A DNA stretch of 64,000 nt, taken from contig NZ_BLAE01000017.1 of NCBI RefSeq assembly GCF_009687865.1, forward strand, positions 105,287 to 169,286, written 5' to 3'. Positions within the stretch are counted from its first letter, which is position 1, and every line of letters begins with the position of its first letter. The position numbers and the translations under genes are program-made. Positions 26,103 to 34,037 of this stretch are shown here, one piece after another. Below the pieces are notes generated by a model, which was not told the origin of the DNA, ran no database searches, and saw only the letters and a list, made by a program, of their open reading frames with translations. The stretch comes from Acrocarpospora macrocephala (GTDB lineage: Bacteria; Actinomycetota; Actinomycetes; Streptosporangiales; Streptosporangiaceae).

Positions 26103-27968
26103 GTGACGGCGTTGCGGCTGTCTGTCGAGAACCTGCTCGCGTCACCGAACGAGGCCGCGCTGGCGGCGGCGATCGCGGAACATTTGCGGATGACCACCGG
26201 GCGCGGGCCGTCTCCGGCGGAGGTCAGGTCCTGGCAGCGAAGCCTGCCCGCGCTCGCGCGCGACCTGGCCGACGCGGGCTTGGACAAGGTCGAGATGCTG
26301 GTGGAATACAAACTCCCGCTGACCAGCAGGCGCGCCGACGTGGTCCTCGCGGGAGTCCACCCGCGCACGGGCGCGGATTCGTACGTGGTGGTCGAACTGA
26401 AGCAGTGGAGCCGCGCCGAGCCGTCCGAACTGGGCGAACACCTGGTCATCGTGGAGGGCGTCCCCGGCGGGGAGAAGCTCAACCCGGCCGAGCAGGTCCG
26501 CCGCTACTGCGAATACATGCGTGACTTCCTCGGCGTCTTCAAGGACAGACCGGATGCCCTGCACGGCGCCGCCTACCTGCACAACGCCATGGACCTCGAC
26601 ATCGACGGCCTGGCCGACCAGGTACGCGACGAGCACAGCCGCCTCTTCACCAAACAACGCCGCGGCGACTTCCTGCGCTACCTGGCCGAACGTTTATCCG
26701 GAAAATCCGGCGCCGACGCCGCGGACCGCCTGCTGCACAGTGCCGTGGCGCCAAGCAAGCAACTCATGACGTACGCGGCGAAAGAGATCCGCGACCGCGA
26801 GCAGTTCACCCTGCTGGACGAGCAGCAGGTCGCGTTCGAGCTGGTGACGCGCGCCGTCACCAGAGCCCGCCGATCCGACACCAAGCAGGTCGTCGTGGTC
26901 ACCGGCGGCCCCGGCAGCGGCAAGAGCGTCATCGCCCTTTCCCTGCTGGGCGAGTCACACCGGCAAGGCCGCACCGCGCTGTACGCCACCGGCTCCCAGT
27001 CCTTCACCCAGACCTTGCGCCGCTACCCCGGCCGCGGCAGCACCCGCATCAAGAACCTGTTCACCTATTTCAACAGCTTCATCGACGCCGAACCCAACAA
27101 CCTGGAAGTGCTGATCTGCGACGAAGCCCACCGAATTCGCGAGACCTCCACCAACCGCTTCACCCCCGCCGCGAAACGAAACGGCCGCAGCCAACTCGAC
27201 GAACTCCTGGCCGCCGCGCGCGTCCCCGTCTTCCTGCTCGACCAGCACCAAGTGGTACGCCCCGGCGAAGTCGGCACCGTCGAACGAATCGAGACCGTCG
27301 CCAGAGCCAAGGGCTACGACGTGCACCGCGTCTCCCTCGACGAACAGTTCCGCTGCGGCGGCAGCCGGAAGTACGAGCAATGGGTGCTGCGCCTGCTCGG
27401 CCTGGCCGACGGCGGACCGGAGATCTGGGACGGCGACGACGACTTCGAGGTACGCCTGGCCGGTTCCCCGCACGAACTGGAAGCCGCCCTCCGCGCCAAG
27501 CCCGGCACGGCCAGGATGACCGCCGGATACTGCTGGCCCTGGAGCAACCCGCGCTCCGACGACACCCTCGTCGACGACGTGACCATCGGCGATTGGGCCC
27601 GCCCGTGGAACGTCAAGAAGGACCGCGCCGTCGGCGACGCGCCCCCCAGCATGCTGTGGGCGAGCGACCCCGGCGGTTTCGGCCAGGTCGGCTGCGTCTA
27701 CACGGCCCAAGGTTTCGAGTACGACTGGAACGGCGTCATCCTCGGCCCCGACCTCACCATCCGGGACGGACGCCTGGCCACGGTACGCGAGGCGAACAGG
27801 GACCCCGCCTTCAAAAGCCGCCGCTCTGTCCCCGACACCGAGTTCGACCAGCTCGTCCGCAACGTCTACAAGGTCCTCCTGACCAGAGGCATGCGCGGAA
27901 CGCTGCTCTACGCGGTGGATCCCGATCTCCAGAACCACCTGGCCACGATCATCGACGGGCCTCGGTGA
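26103..27968 (+). CDS. PD-(D/E)XK-like nuclease fused to DUF2075 ATPase
   Basis: The 621-residue protein has two parts. The N-terminal domain (residues about 1-230) shows RRADVVLAGV (Asp near 77) and YVVVELKQW (ExK near 97), the spacing of a PD-(D/E)XK nuclease. The C-terminal helicase-like DUF2075 domain has VVVTGGPGSGKSVIALSLL near 268, VLICDEAHRIRET, VFLLDQHQVVRPGEVGTVE, VSLDEQFRCGGSRKYEQWV and VYTAQGFEYDWNGVILGPDL. DUF2075 proteins are widespread accessory ATPases, often in defence islands; the nuclease assignment here is by motif. Start GTG at 26103. Its last 20 bp overlap the convergent trpF. Confidence 0.82.
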   Translation: MTALRLSVENLLASPNEAALAAAIAEHLRMTTGRGPSPAEVRSWQRSLPALARDLADAGLDKVEMLVEYKLPLTSRRADVVLAGVHPRTGADSYVVVELKQWSRAEPSELGEHLVIVEGVPGGEKLNPAEQVRRYCEYMRDFLGVFKDRPDALHGAAYLHNAMDLDIDGLADQVRDEHSRLFTKQRRGDFLRYLAERLSGKSGADAADRLLHSAVAPSKQLMTYAAKEIRDREQFTLLDEQQVAFELVTRAVTRARRSDTKQVVVVTGGPGSGKSVIALSLLGESHRQGRTALYATGSQSFTQTLRRYPGRGSTRIKNLFTYFNSFIDAEPNNLEVLICDEAHRIRETSTNRFTPAAKRNGRSQLDELLAAARVPVFLLDQHQVVRPGEVGTVERIETVARAKGYDVHRVSLDEQFRCGGSRKYEQWVLRLLGLADGGPEIWDGDDDFEVRLAGSPHELEAALRAKPGTARMTAGYCWPWSNPRSDDTLVDDVTIGDWARPWNVKKDRAVGDAPPSMLWASDPGGFGQVGCVYTAQGFEYDWNGVILGPDLTIRDGRLATVREANRDPAFKSRRSVPDTEFDQLVRNVYKVLLTRGMRGTLLYAVDPDLQNHLATIIDGPR

Positions 27969-28527
27969 CGAACTCGCGGATGAGGTCAGGGTCCTTCCTG
28001 CCCTCGCGTTCGACCCCGCTGGACACGTCCACCCCCCACGGCCGCGCTTCGGAGATGGCCCGGGACACATTCCGCGAGTCGAGGCCACCCGCAAGCATCC
28101 ACTTACCCGAGGGTCGGCCGCGAATGGCCGCCCAGTTCCAGGGCTCGCCGGACCCGGGCTTGGGAGCGTCCACGATCAGCATTTCCTCGTCGAACGCGCC
28201 GCACCGCAGATCGGCGTCCGCTGCGACCGCCCGCACCAGGGTGAGACCCTTGAGAGCGATGAAGTCGCTATGCGGGTGATTCCCGTGCAGCTGGACGGCC
28301 CGCACTCCCGCCTCAACCGCCACCGCCCGCACGATCTCCGGCGCTTCGCCCGCGAAGACCCCGACCGTGAGCACATGCGGTGGAACCGCCTCCCCAAGAG
28401 CCCTGGCCTCGGCCGGAGTGACCCGGCGCTTGCTCGTCGTCAGCACGAAGCCGATCGCGTCGGCGCCCGCTTCGACGGCAGCGGTCACATGGGCGGGTTC
28501 CCGCAGGCCACAGATCTTCACGTACAC
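27949..28527 (-). CDS. trpF: Phosphoribosylanthranilate isomerase
   Basis: The 192-residue TIM barrel has the N-terminal MYVKICGLREPAHVTAAVEA, where the Cys of KICG is the catalytic base, then GADAIGFVLTTSKRRV, VRAVQLHGNH, and the phosphate-binding WMLAGGLDSRNVSRAI and GVDVSSGVEREGRKD. It converts N-(5-phosphoribosyl)anthranilate to CdRP in tryptophan synthesis. No other trp gene is in the window. It lies 15 bp downstream of the marR gene on the same strand and may share its transcript. Confidence 0.92.
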   Translation of the reverse strand: MYVKICGLREPAHVTAAVEAGADAIGFVLTTSKRRVTPAEARALGEAVPPHVLTVGVFAGEAPEIVRAVAVEAGVRAVQLHGNHPHSDFIALKGLTLVRAVAADADLRCGAFDEEMLIVDAPKPGSGEPWNWAAIRGRPSGKWMLAGGLDSRNVSRAISEARPWGVDVSSGVEREGRKDPDLIREFVTEARR

Positions 28528-28542
28528 GGCTCAGAACACTAG

Positions 28543-29001
28543 TCAGTCCGGGGAGCACATGCGTAAGCCGGACATCACCGCTTGAAGGGCGTCGGCGAGG
28601 GCGTGGGTCTGGTCGGGGTTGAGGCTGTCGAAGACGAGGCGGCGGACGTCTTCGACGTGTTCTGGGGCGATCTTCTCGACCAGGGAGCGGCCGCTGGGGG
28701 TGATCTCGGCGATGGTCACCCGGCCGTCTTCGAGGCAGGGGCGCACGGTGACCAGGCCGCGGTCGCGGAGCTTGTTCATGCGGTGGCTGAGGCGGCTCTG
28801 CGACATGTTGAGCATCGAGGCCAGGTCGCTCAGCCGGAAGGGACGTTCGGTGAGGGCGGCGAGCAGGCCGTACTCGATGTGGACGAGGCCGTGGCGGCGC
28901 TGGGCGCGTTCGAGTTCGGGCAGCGCGAGCATGGCGAAGGCGAGAAGGCCCTGCCATGCCCGTTGCTCTGTTTCGTCCAGCCATCCGCCCCGTGGTTCCA
29001 C
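28543..29001 (-). CDS. MarR-family transcriptional regulator
   Basis: The 152-residue winged-helix protein has LDETEQRAWQGLLAFAMLAL, an HTH ALTERPFRLSDLASMLNMSQ followed by SRLSHRMNKLRDRGLVTVRP, and a wing CLEDGRVTIAEITPSG. It is encoded 1 bp after the DoxX gene, which it probably regulates together with itself through the repeats at 29385-29432. Ligand unknown. Confidence 0.88.
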   Translation of the reverse strand: MEPRGGWLDETEQRAWQGLLAFAMLALPELERAQRRHGLVHIEYGLLAALTERPFRLSDLASMLNMSQSRLSHRMNKLRDRGLVTVRPCLEDGRVTIAEITPSGRSLVEKIAPEHVEDVRRLVFDSLNPDQTHALADALQAVMSGLRMCSPD

Positions 29002-29002
29002 A

Positions 29003-29374
29003 TCAGAAAGCGTACGTACCGAACCTTCCCCACGCGACGACGGCGGCGAGGGCGAGGAGGACCAGATTGATGACGATCGCCGGGGGCTCCTTGCGGCGCA
29101 GGTGGGTGAGGGCGGCGCCGATCATGACGAGGATGAGGCCGGTGGCGGCGAGCGGGGTGAGGATCGGCAGGATGCCGGTGACGGCGGGCAGGATGAGGCC
29201 GATCGCGGCCAGCAGTTCGAGGCTGCCGATCGTCTTGATGGCACCGGGAGAGAAGTCCTCGGTCCACGGCAACCCCGCCTTGAGCTTCTCCTTGGGTTGG
29301 GTGATCTTCATGACTCCGGCGCCTCCGAAGAGGGCGGCGAGCAGGCCCTGCAGGACCCACAGGAAAACGTTCAC
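29003..29374 (-). CDS. DoxX-family membrane protein
   Basis: The 123-residue protein has four membrane helices: VFLWVLQGLLAALFGGAGVM, TIGSLELLAAIGLILPAVTG, LTPLAATGLILVMIGAALTH and AIVINLVLLALAAVVAWGRF. The KITQP segment after helix 1 and the GxLEL in helix 2 are DoxX-like. Such proteins are linked to redox or thiol stress. The GTG at 29374 is chosen because GGGAG lies upstream and helix 1 begins at once; the overlapping ATG reads straight into a stop. It is first in a doxX-marR unit. Confidence 0.8.
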   Translation of the reverse strand: MNVFLWVLQGLLAALFGGAGVMKITQPKEKLKAGLPWTEDFSPGAIKTIGSLELLAAIGLILPAVTGILPILTPLAATGLILVMIGAALTHLRRKEPPAIVINLVLLALAAVVAWGRFGTYAF

Positions 29375-29384
29375 ATTAGGCTCC

Positions 29385-29432
29385 CTTGAAACTTGACGCT
29401 TCAAGCTATCGGACGTTACTTGAAGCCTCAAG
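29385..29432. promoter_or_regulatory. Tandem palindromic CTTGA repeats upstream of doxX-marR
   Basis: Palindrome 1 is CTTGAA-N9-TTCAAG (29385-29405). Palindrome 2 is CTTGA-AGCC-TCAAG (29419-29432), and another ACTTGA sits inside and just after. They lie 11-58 bp upstream of the doxX start, where a repressor would block RNA polymerase. These are probable sites of the MarR protein encoded downstream (inference). Confidence 0.55.
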
Positions 29433-29474
29433 AACTTGACGGGAAGGATTTACGCCCCCGACCAGCAAGTGGAG

Positions 29475-29499
29475 TCCCGCCCCGGCGGGCGGGGCGGGA
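29475..29499 (-). terminator. GC hairpin downstream of the GH43 genes
   Basis: TCCCGCCCC (29475-29483) pairs with GGGGCGGGA (29491-29499) over a 7-base loop. It lies about 50 bp past the stop of the second GH43 gene and upstream of the doxX promoter, so it can insulate the two units. Confidence 0.5.
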
Positions 29500-29547
29500 G
29501 TCGGGTGGGCCGGGGCGTGGTCAGGGCGTCCCGGACCTGTTTAAGGG

Positions 29548-30522
29548 TCAGTAGACGAAGGGCCAGGCCGAGGCGTCGTACGCGATCTTGTTGATGCCCA
29601 GGCGGGCGGTGCCCGCGTTGTCGTAGTAGTGGTAGAAGAGGATGTCACCGTCGACGTCGGCGATGACCGCCTGGTGGCCGGGGCCGTGGATGGAGTCGTG
29701 ACCGGCCAGGACCTGGGTGCCGCCGCCGGAGGTCATGACGGTTCCGTTGCGGTCGGCGTACGGGCCGGTGATGCTGGTGGAGCGGCCGACCATGATCCGG
29801 TAGGTGCTGGAAGCGCCCTGGCAGCAGGTGTCGAAGGACACCCACAGGTAGTAGTACGCACCGCGTTTGACGATGAAGGGCGCTTCGATCGCGGTGGAGC
29901 CGCCGGTGCGCTGGGCGATCGAGTGGAGCGTGGTGCCCGACCGGAGGCCGGTGGTCGAATTGAGCGAGATGAGCTTGATGCCCGTCCAGAAGGAGCCGAA
30001 GCTCAGCCACCAGGCGCCGGAGCCGTCGACGATCAGGTTGGGGTCGATGGCGTTGTAGGTGCTGGACGAGGTGGTGCTGATGATCGTGCCCTGGTGGGTC
30101 CAGGTGCCGGAGGCGCCGGTCGGGCTGGTGGCCAGGAAGATGGCCGAGTTGCGGGAGCCGAACGTGGAGGCCGAGTAGTACATGTAGTAGCGGCCGTTGC
30201 GGTAGGAGATGTCGGGCGCCCAGAGGGTGGCACTCCCGCCGGTGTACGACAGCGTCCAGGACGCTCCGCCGGGGAAGGCCACGCCGGCGTTCCGCCAGGC
30301 CGTACGGTCTGTGGAGGTTTTCAGGGAGATGTTGTTGCCGGTGGCCGCGAGGAGGTAGCCGCCGGTCGGGGTTTTCACGACCGAGGGGTCGTGGGCGGTG
30401 GTGCTGCCGGTGACGACTCCAGGCCCGGGGTACGGAGGTGCCGCCGTGGCGGAATTCACGGGCAAGATGGTGAACGCCAGGAGGATGGCCACGAGGGCTC
30501 CGCCCCATTCGATGGTCTTCAT
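29548..30522 (-). CDS. Secreted GH43 arabinan endo-1,5-alpha-L-arabinosidase-like enzyme
   Basis: The 324-residue protein has a signal peptide (GGALVAILLAFTILPVNSATAAPP) and a five-bladed GH43 propeller. STTAHDPSVVKTPTGGYLL supplies the catalytic-base Asp of HDPS. TLWAPDISYRNGRYYMYYSA and NAIDPNLIVDGSGAWWLSFG contain the pKa-modulating Asp. STAIEAPFIVKRGAYYYLWV carries the acid Glu. HGPGHQAVI is the conserved Ca-site region. It cleaves alpha-1,5-arabinan. It starts 8 bp after the upstream GH43 gene, in one operon, after a GAGGA ribosome site. Confidence 0.88.
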   Translation of the reverse strand: MKTIEWGGALVAILLAFTILPVNSATAAPPYPGPGVVTGSTTAHDPSVVKTPTGGYLLAATGNNISLKTSTDRTAWRNAGVAFPGGASWTLSYTGGSATLWAPDISYRNGRYYMYYSASTFGSRNSAIFLATSPTGASGTWTHQGTIISTTSSSTYNAIDPNLIVDGSGAWWLSFGSFWTGIKLISLNSTTGLRSGTTLHSIAQRTGGSTAIEAPFIVKRGAYYYLWVSFDTCCQGASSTYRIMVGRSTSITGPYADRNGTVMTSGGGTQVLAGHDSIHGPGHQAVIADVDGDILFYHYYDNAGTARLGINKIAYDASAWPFVY

Positions 30523-30530
30523 GTCGTTCC

Positions 30531-31988
30531 TCACTGGACCGGGTTGAGGGACCACTGCTGGCAGTTGTTGTTCAGCCAGGTCCACAGGCGGACGTTGGCG
30601 CCGTCGCCGGTGCCGCAGTCGGCGACGTCGGCGACCTTGTTGGTCGCGGCATTGACCAACCTGACGAAACCCCCCGTCGTATGCACGAGGCGGAAACGCT
30701 GGCAGGTGTTGTTGAGCCAGCTCCACTGCTGGATGTTGGTGCCGTCGGCGGACCCGCAGTTGCTCACGTCCAGGACCTTGCCGCTGGCCACGTTGACCAG
30801 CCTGCTGGTGTCGTCGCCCTGGTCCTCGACCCGCCAGCGCTGGTTGTTGCCGCCCGTGCAGGCCCACTGCTGCACGTTCGCGCCGTCCGCGCCGGAGCTC
30901 GCGTTGACATCCAGGCACTTGCCGCTGTTGCGGTTGACCAGCGTGTACGCGCTGGGAGTGCTCGCCGTCTCACCGGCCGGCGCGGCGAGCGAAACCCCGG
31001 TCCCGACCGGCGTGCCGAAGTTCGGACTGCCGTCGGAGTTCCAGCTGAACCGCTGCGCCCGCGTGGTACGGCCGTTGTCGCAACCCCCACTGGCGGAACT
31101 GTTGGCGTGATAGACGATCCAGTTCTCGGTGCCGTTCGGGGAGGTGAAGAAGCCGTTGTGGCCAGGGCCGTACACGCTGCCGGACTGCTGGAACACCGGC
31201 GTGGACTTCTTGGCCCAGGACGCGGCGCTGAGCGGATTTCCGCCGTTGTACGTGAGCTGGCCCAGACGATAGTTGGGCCCCCAGCACGCGCTGGCGGAGT
31301 AGATGATGAAGGTCTGCCCGTTCCGTTGCAGCGCTTCCGGGCCTTCGTTGACCGTGCCGCCCTGGGTCTCCCAGCTGTAGGACGGACTGGAGATCAGGCT
31401 GAACGTGCTACCGCTGATCGTGTACGGATTGCTCATCGGCGCGATCACCAGGCTCTGCGCGCTGCCGTTCACGAAGCCACTGCCGAGCAGGTAGAGCGAC
31501 CCGTTGAGCTGCATCGGACTGGCGTCGATGAGCCATCCCCCGGGCGCGAGATTCGAACCCGTCAGGATATTCCGGTATGTGTACGGCCCGAGCGGGTCGC
31601 TCCCCGCGCTTTCCAGGACATGCGTGCGCTGGCTGTCACAGCAGGCCGCCCCGATCGCCCCGGCTGAGTAGTACAGATACCACCGGTTGTTGAACATATG
31701 GAGTTCGGGCGCCCAGATGTTGGTCCCCCGGGACGCGGTCCCGTCCTGCCAGACCTGCACGCTGGGCGCATTAGCAAGCCCACCCAAAGTCGGAGATTTC
31801 CGGATCACGAGCGTGTTCGTGAACGATGTGGTGATCAGGTAGTAGTTGCCGTTGTAGTAGCGCAGCCAGGGATCTGCCCCTTTCTGGGATTTGATGGGAT
31901 TGGTGTACGACGTGGCCGCCGAGGCGGGGAGCCCGGGGACGAGCCCCAGAAGCAGCACGGCCAGCACGACCAGGCTTTTTCGGATCAC
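30531..31988 (-). CDS. Secreted GH43 arabinofuranosidase-like enzyme with ricin-B (CBM13) domain
   Basis: The product is about 485 residues. A signal peptide (RKSLVVLAVLLLGLVPGLPASAA) leads into a GH43 core with KSQKGADPWLRYYNGNYYLI (base Asp), NIWAPELHMFNNRWYLYYSA, WLIDASPMQLNGSLYLLGSG, TVNEGPEALQRNGQTFIIYS (acid Glu) and GPGHNGFF. The last roughly 130 residues form a ricin-type trefoil with three repeats ending QQWACTGGNNQRWRV, QQWSWLNNTCQRFRL and RLWTWLNNNCQQWSL (QxW motifs). It probably releases arabinose side chains from plant polymers. Adjacent GTGs at 31991 and 31988 follow AAGGAGGA. It is first in the GH43 pair. Confidence 0.88.
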   Translation of the reverse strand: MIRKSLVVLAVLLLGLVPGLPASAATSYTNPIKSQKGADPWLRYYNGNYYLITTSFTNTLVIRKSPTLGGLANAPSVQVWQDGTASRGTNIWAPELHMFNNRWYLYYSAGAIGAACCDSQRTHVLESAGSDPLGPYTYRNILTGSNLAPGGWLIDASPMQLNGSLYLLGSGFVNGSAQSLVIAPMSNPYTISGSTFSLISSPSYSWETQGGTVNEGPEALQRNGQTFIIYSASACWGPNYRLGQLTYNGGNPLSAASWAKKSTPVFQQSGSVYGPGHNGFFTSPNGTENWIVYHANSSASGGCDNGRTTRAQRFSWNSDGSPNFGTPVGTGVSLAAPAGETASTPSAYTLVNRNSGKCLDVNASSGADGANVQQWACTGGNNQRWRVEDQGDDTSRLVNVASGKVLDVSNCGSADGTNIQQWSWLNNTCQRFRLVHTTGGFVRLVNAATNKVADVADCGTGDGANVRLWTWLNNNCQQWSLNPVQ

Positions 31989-32000
31989 CACTCCTCCTTG

Positions 32001-32014
32001 TGTTAGCGCAACCA
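32001..32014. promoter_or_regulatory. LacI-type operator-like site upstream of the GH43 operon
   Basis: TGTTAGCGCAACCA closely resembles the TGTTAGCGCTAACA palindrome often used by LacI-family sugar repressors of actinobacterial glycosidase genes, with one base missing. It lies about 10 bp upstream of the GH43 ribosome site. A second GATAACA-containing near-palindrome (TGTGAGCGATAACA) occurs at 32204-32217. No LacI gene is present in the window. Confidence 0.35.
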
Positions 32015-32218
32015 TTCATGCGCCGGAAAGTGCTCCGATGTTTTGCCTGGGATGGTCGGCCCGGCAACCATGGCCTGTCAATGACCCCGAACTACCCGTT
32101 CGCCGCGCCAGCCGCTTTATCGGCCGCGAATGAAACATTCACCGGATCGCCGTTCGCGACATTGGCTCTTTAGAACGCTCGAATGCCGCCGAACAAACTC
32201 TCTTGTGAGCGATAACAC

Positions 32219-32980
32219 CTATTTCTTCCTGGCTATGACAAATAGAACGGGCATGTCGCAGATGCTCGGATCGTCAGCGAACTCGGCCATCCGGGCCAGG
32301 TAGCGAGCCTCCGCCGCCGGTACCTCCGGATTGAGCGGATTGCGCGCGTTGCTCCGCCACAGCTCGGCCGCAGGCAGCGGCGGCCGGCGCACCACGTCGC
32401 TGACGATGCGATCGACCCGGAACCCGGCCTTCTCGCACGCGTCCCGGCTGGCACGTTCACTGCCGAGCGCCGCCATCGGGTCGGCGACCGGCACGCCCAC
32501 CTCGGCCGCGCATTCGCGAAACACCCGCGACGACACAGGAAAGCCCGCTCGCATGGCCGAGTACGCCAGCATGCCCCCCGGTTTGAGCACCCGATGCCAG
32601 GCGGCCAGCGCCCGCCCGGCGTCCAGGTAGAGCACGCTCGACGAGCACAACACCACATCAAACGACTCGGGGGAGAACTCCACCAAAGCGGTCGCGTCCG
32701 CCTTCTGGTAGCGGATGTTGCCTAACCCCGACTTCGCCAGCAGGACTTCGGCCTCGCGGAGCATGCCCGCGGAGATGTCCACACCGACCACCTCGCCCAC
32801 CGGGCCGATCGCCCGTGCGGCGGCGAGCGCGGCCAGCCCGGTGCCGGTGGCGGCGTCCAGGACGGAGCTCCCCGGCGGCAGCTCCGCCAGCTCCACCAAT
32901 CGCTCGGCATATCCGACATGCCAGCTCAAATCGCCATATGTGCTGGCCCGCTGGTCGAAGTACGACTCGTTGAGTCCCAT
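32219..32980 (-). CDS. Class I SAM-dependent methyltransferase
   Basis: The 253-residue protein begins MGLNESYFDQRASTYGDLSW. Motif I is SSVLDAATGTGLAALAAARA, the acidic loop is VVGVDISAGMLREAE, then IRYQKADATAL and FDVVLCSSSVLYLDAGRALA, with post-motif HRVLKPGGMLAYSAMRAG. This resembles the UbiE/COQ5-type methyltransferase branch. The acceptor is unknown. It lies 5 bp downstream of the unknown gene at 32986, so the two are probably co-transcribed. The start is the first ATG before the conserved YFDQRA(S/x)TYG block. Confidence 0.85.
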   Translation of the reverse strand: MGLNESYFDQRASTYGDLSWHVGYAERLVELAELPPGSSVLDAATGTGLAALAAARAIGPVGEVVGVDISAGMLREAEVLLAKSGLGNIRYQKADATALVEFSPESFDVVLCSSSVLYLDAGRALAAWHRVLKPGGMLAYSAMRAGFPVSSRVFRECAAEVGVPVADPMAALGSERASRDACEKAGFRVDRIVSDVVRRPPLPAAELWRSNARNPLNPEVPAAEARYLARMAEFADDPSICDMPVLFVIARKK

Positions 32981-32985
32981 GAGTC

Positions 32986-33975
32986 TCAGAATGTCGGGAA
33001 AACCGGGATCCGGTGCAGGCTGACCTCCAGGACGGTCGCCGTCGCCTTGGGTTCCTCGGTGAAGTAGAACTCGGCGGTCACGTCGCAGCAGTACGGCGCG
33101 CCCGGCACCTCCACCCGATAGACCCGGGTATGCGGGCTGTCCCAATGCACCCGAGGCGGCACGAACCCCACCCCCAGCAACGCGTCCAGATCAGCCCGGA
33201 TCAGCGACGTGGACGACGGCTGGATCTTCACGTATTTGAACCGCCCGCCCCGGCTGCTGATCAGCAGCTCCGCGGCCCCGGGCGGCGGCGGCTCCACCGC
33301 GACCTCGCCCCGGCGCGGCACCAGCTCGCCCAGCAACCCGAGCGACCCCGCCACCAGCACGGGATCGTCCATGCTCAACCGGCAGAGCGTCTGCGCCCAC
33401 GACAGCAGCAGCCCGGCGTCCAGCGGCACCCCCGACCGCCGCCGCCCCCGCGCCTCCGCCAGCTCCACCAGATGCCGCGGCACCGGCGGCCGGGCCCACG
33501 CGGCCGGCCAGTCCTCCAGGTCGAGATGCTCGTGCCCGTTCACGATCAGCGTGTACAGCGGCTCCGCCGGGAAATCGTTGACCCGGATCACCAGCGCGTC
33601 CGCACCGGCGGACGCCTCGTACGGAAACTCGCCGTCCCCGGTGTGCGCCCACCCGATCGCCGTCGCCGTGTAGTCACGCGGCGACCTGCCCTCGACCAGC
33701 GCGGCCAGCTGCTCCAGCAGCTCCTCCGGCACGCACCACGCCTCCTGGTCGCCCAGGCTGACCCGCAGCCGGTTGCCCAGCCGATCGAAGGAGAGCTCCT
33801 GGAACCCGATGTCGTGCCCGGCCCTGATCCGGGTGATCACATCGTGCACGCCCGTGCTGTCCAGCCAGCCGTGCTCGATGGCGGAGACCACGTGGTTCCA
33901 GCAGTCGCGAAGCCCGGGATCCACGGGCCGGACACGCCGAGCCGCGGCCAGGAGCTGAGGGTCGAGGTCTGGCAT
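32986..33975 (-). CDS. Unknown 329-residue protein, partner of the methyltransferase
   Basis: I do not recognise this family. The protein is soluble and looks alpha/beta, with the segments PGLRDCWNHVVSAIEHGWLD, FDRLGNRLRVSLGDQEAWCV, ADALVIRVNDFPAEPLYTLI, VNGHEHLDLEDWPAAW and the C-terminal YRVEVPGAPYCCDVTAEFYF. No signal, membrane segment or P-loop is present. Its coding character is strong and its stop is 5 bp from the methyltransferase start, pointing to a joint function. Confidence 0.65.
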   Translation of the reverse strand: MPDLDPQLLAAARRVRPVDPGLRDCWNHVVSAIEHGWLDSTGVHDVITRIRAGHDIGFQELSFDRLGNRLRVSLGDQEAWCVPEELLEQLAALVEGRSPRDYTATAIGWAHTGDGEFPYEASAGADALVIRVNDFPAEPLYTLIVNGHEHLDLEDWPAAWARPPVPRHLVELAEARGRRRSGVPLDAGLLLSWAQTLCRLSMDDPVLVAGSLGLLGELVPRRGEVAVEPPPPGAAELLISSRGGRFKYVKIQPSSTSLIRADLDALLGVGFVPPRVHWDSPHTRVYRVEVPGAPYCCDVTAEFYFTEEPKATATVLEVSLHRIPVFPTF

Positions 33976-34037
33976 GGGTGGATCCTTTCGACGACCGGCC
34001 GCCCGCTCATCTCAACGGACGGCCAGTCGCCGCAGGC

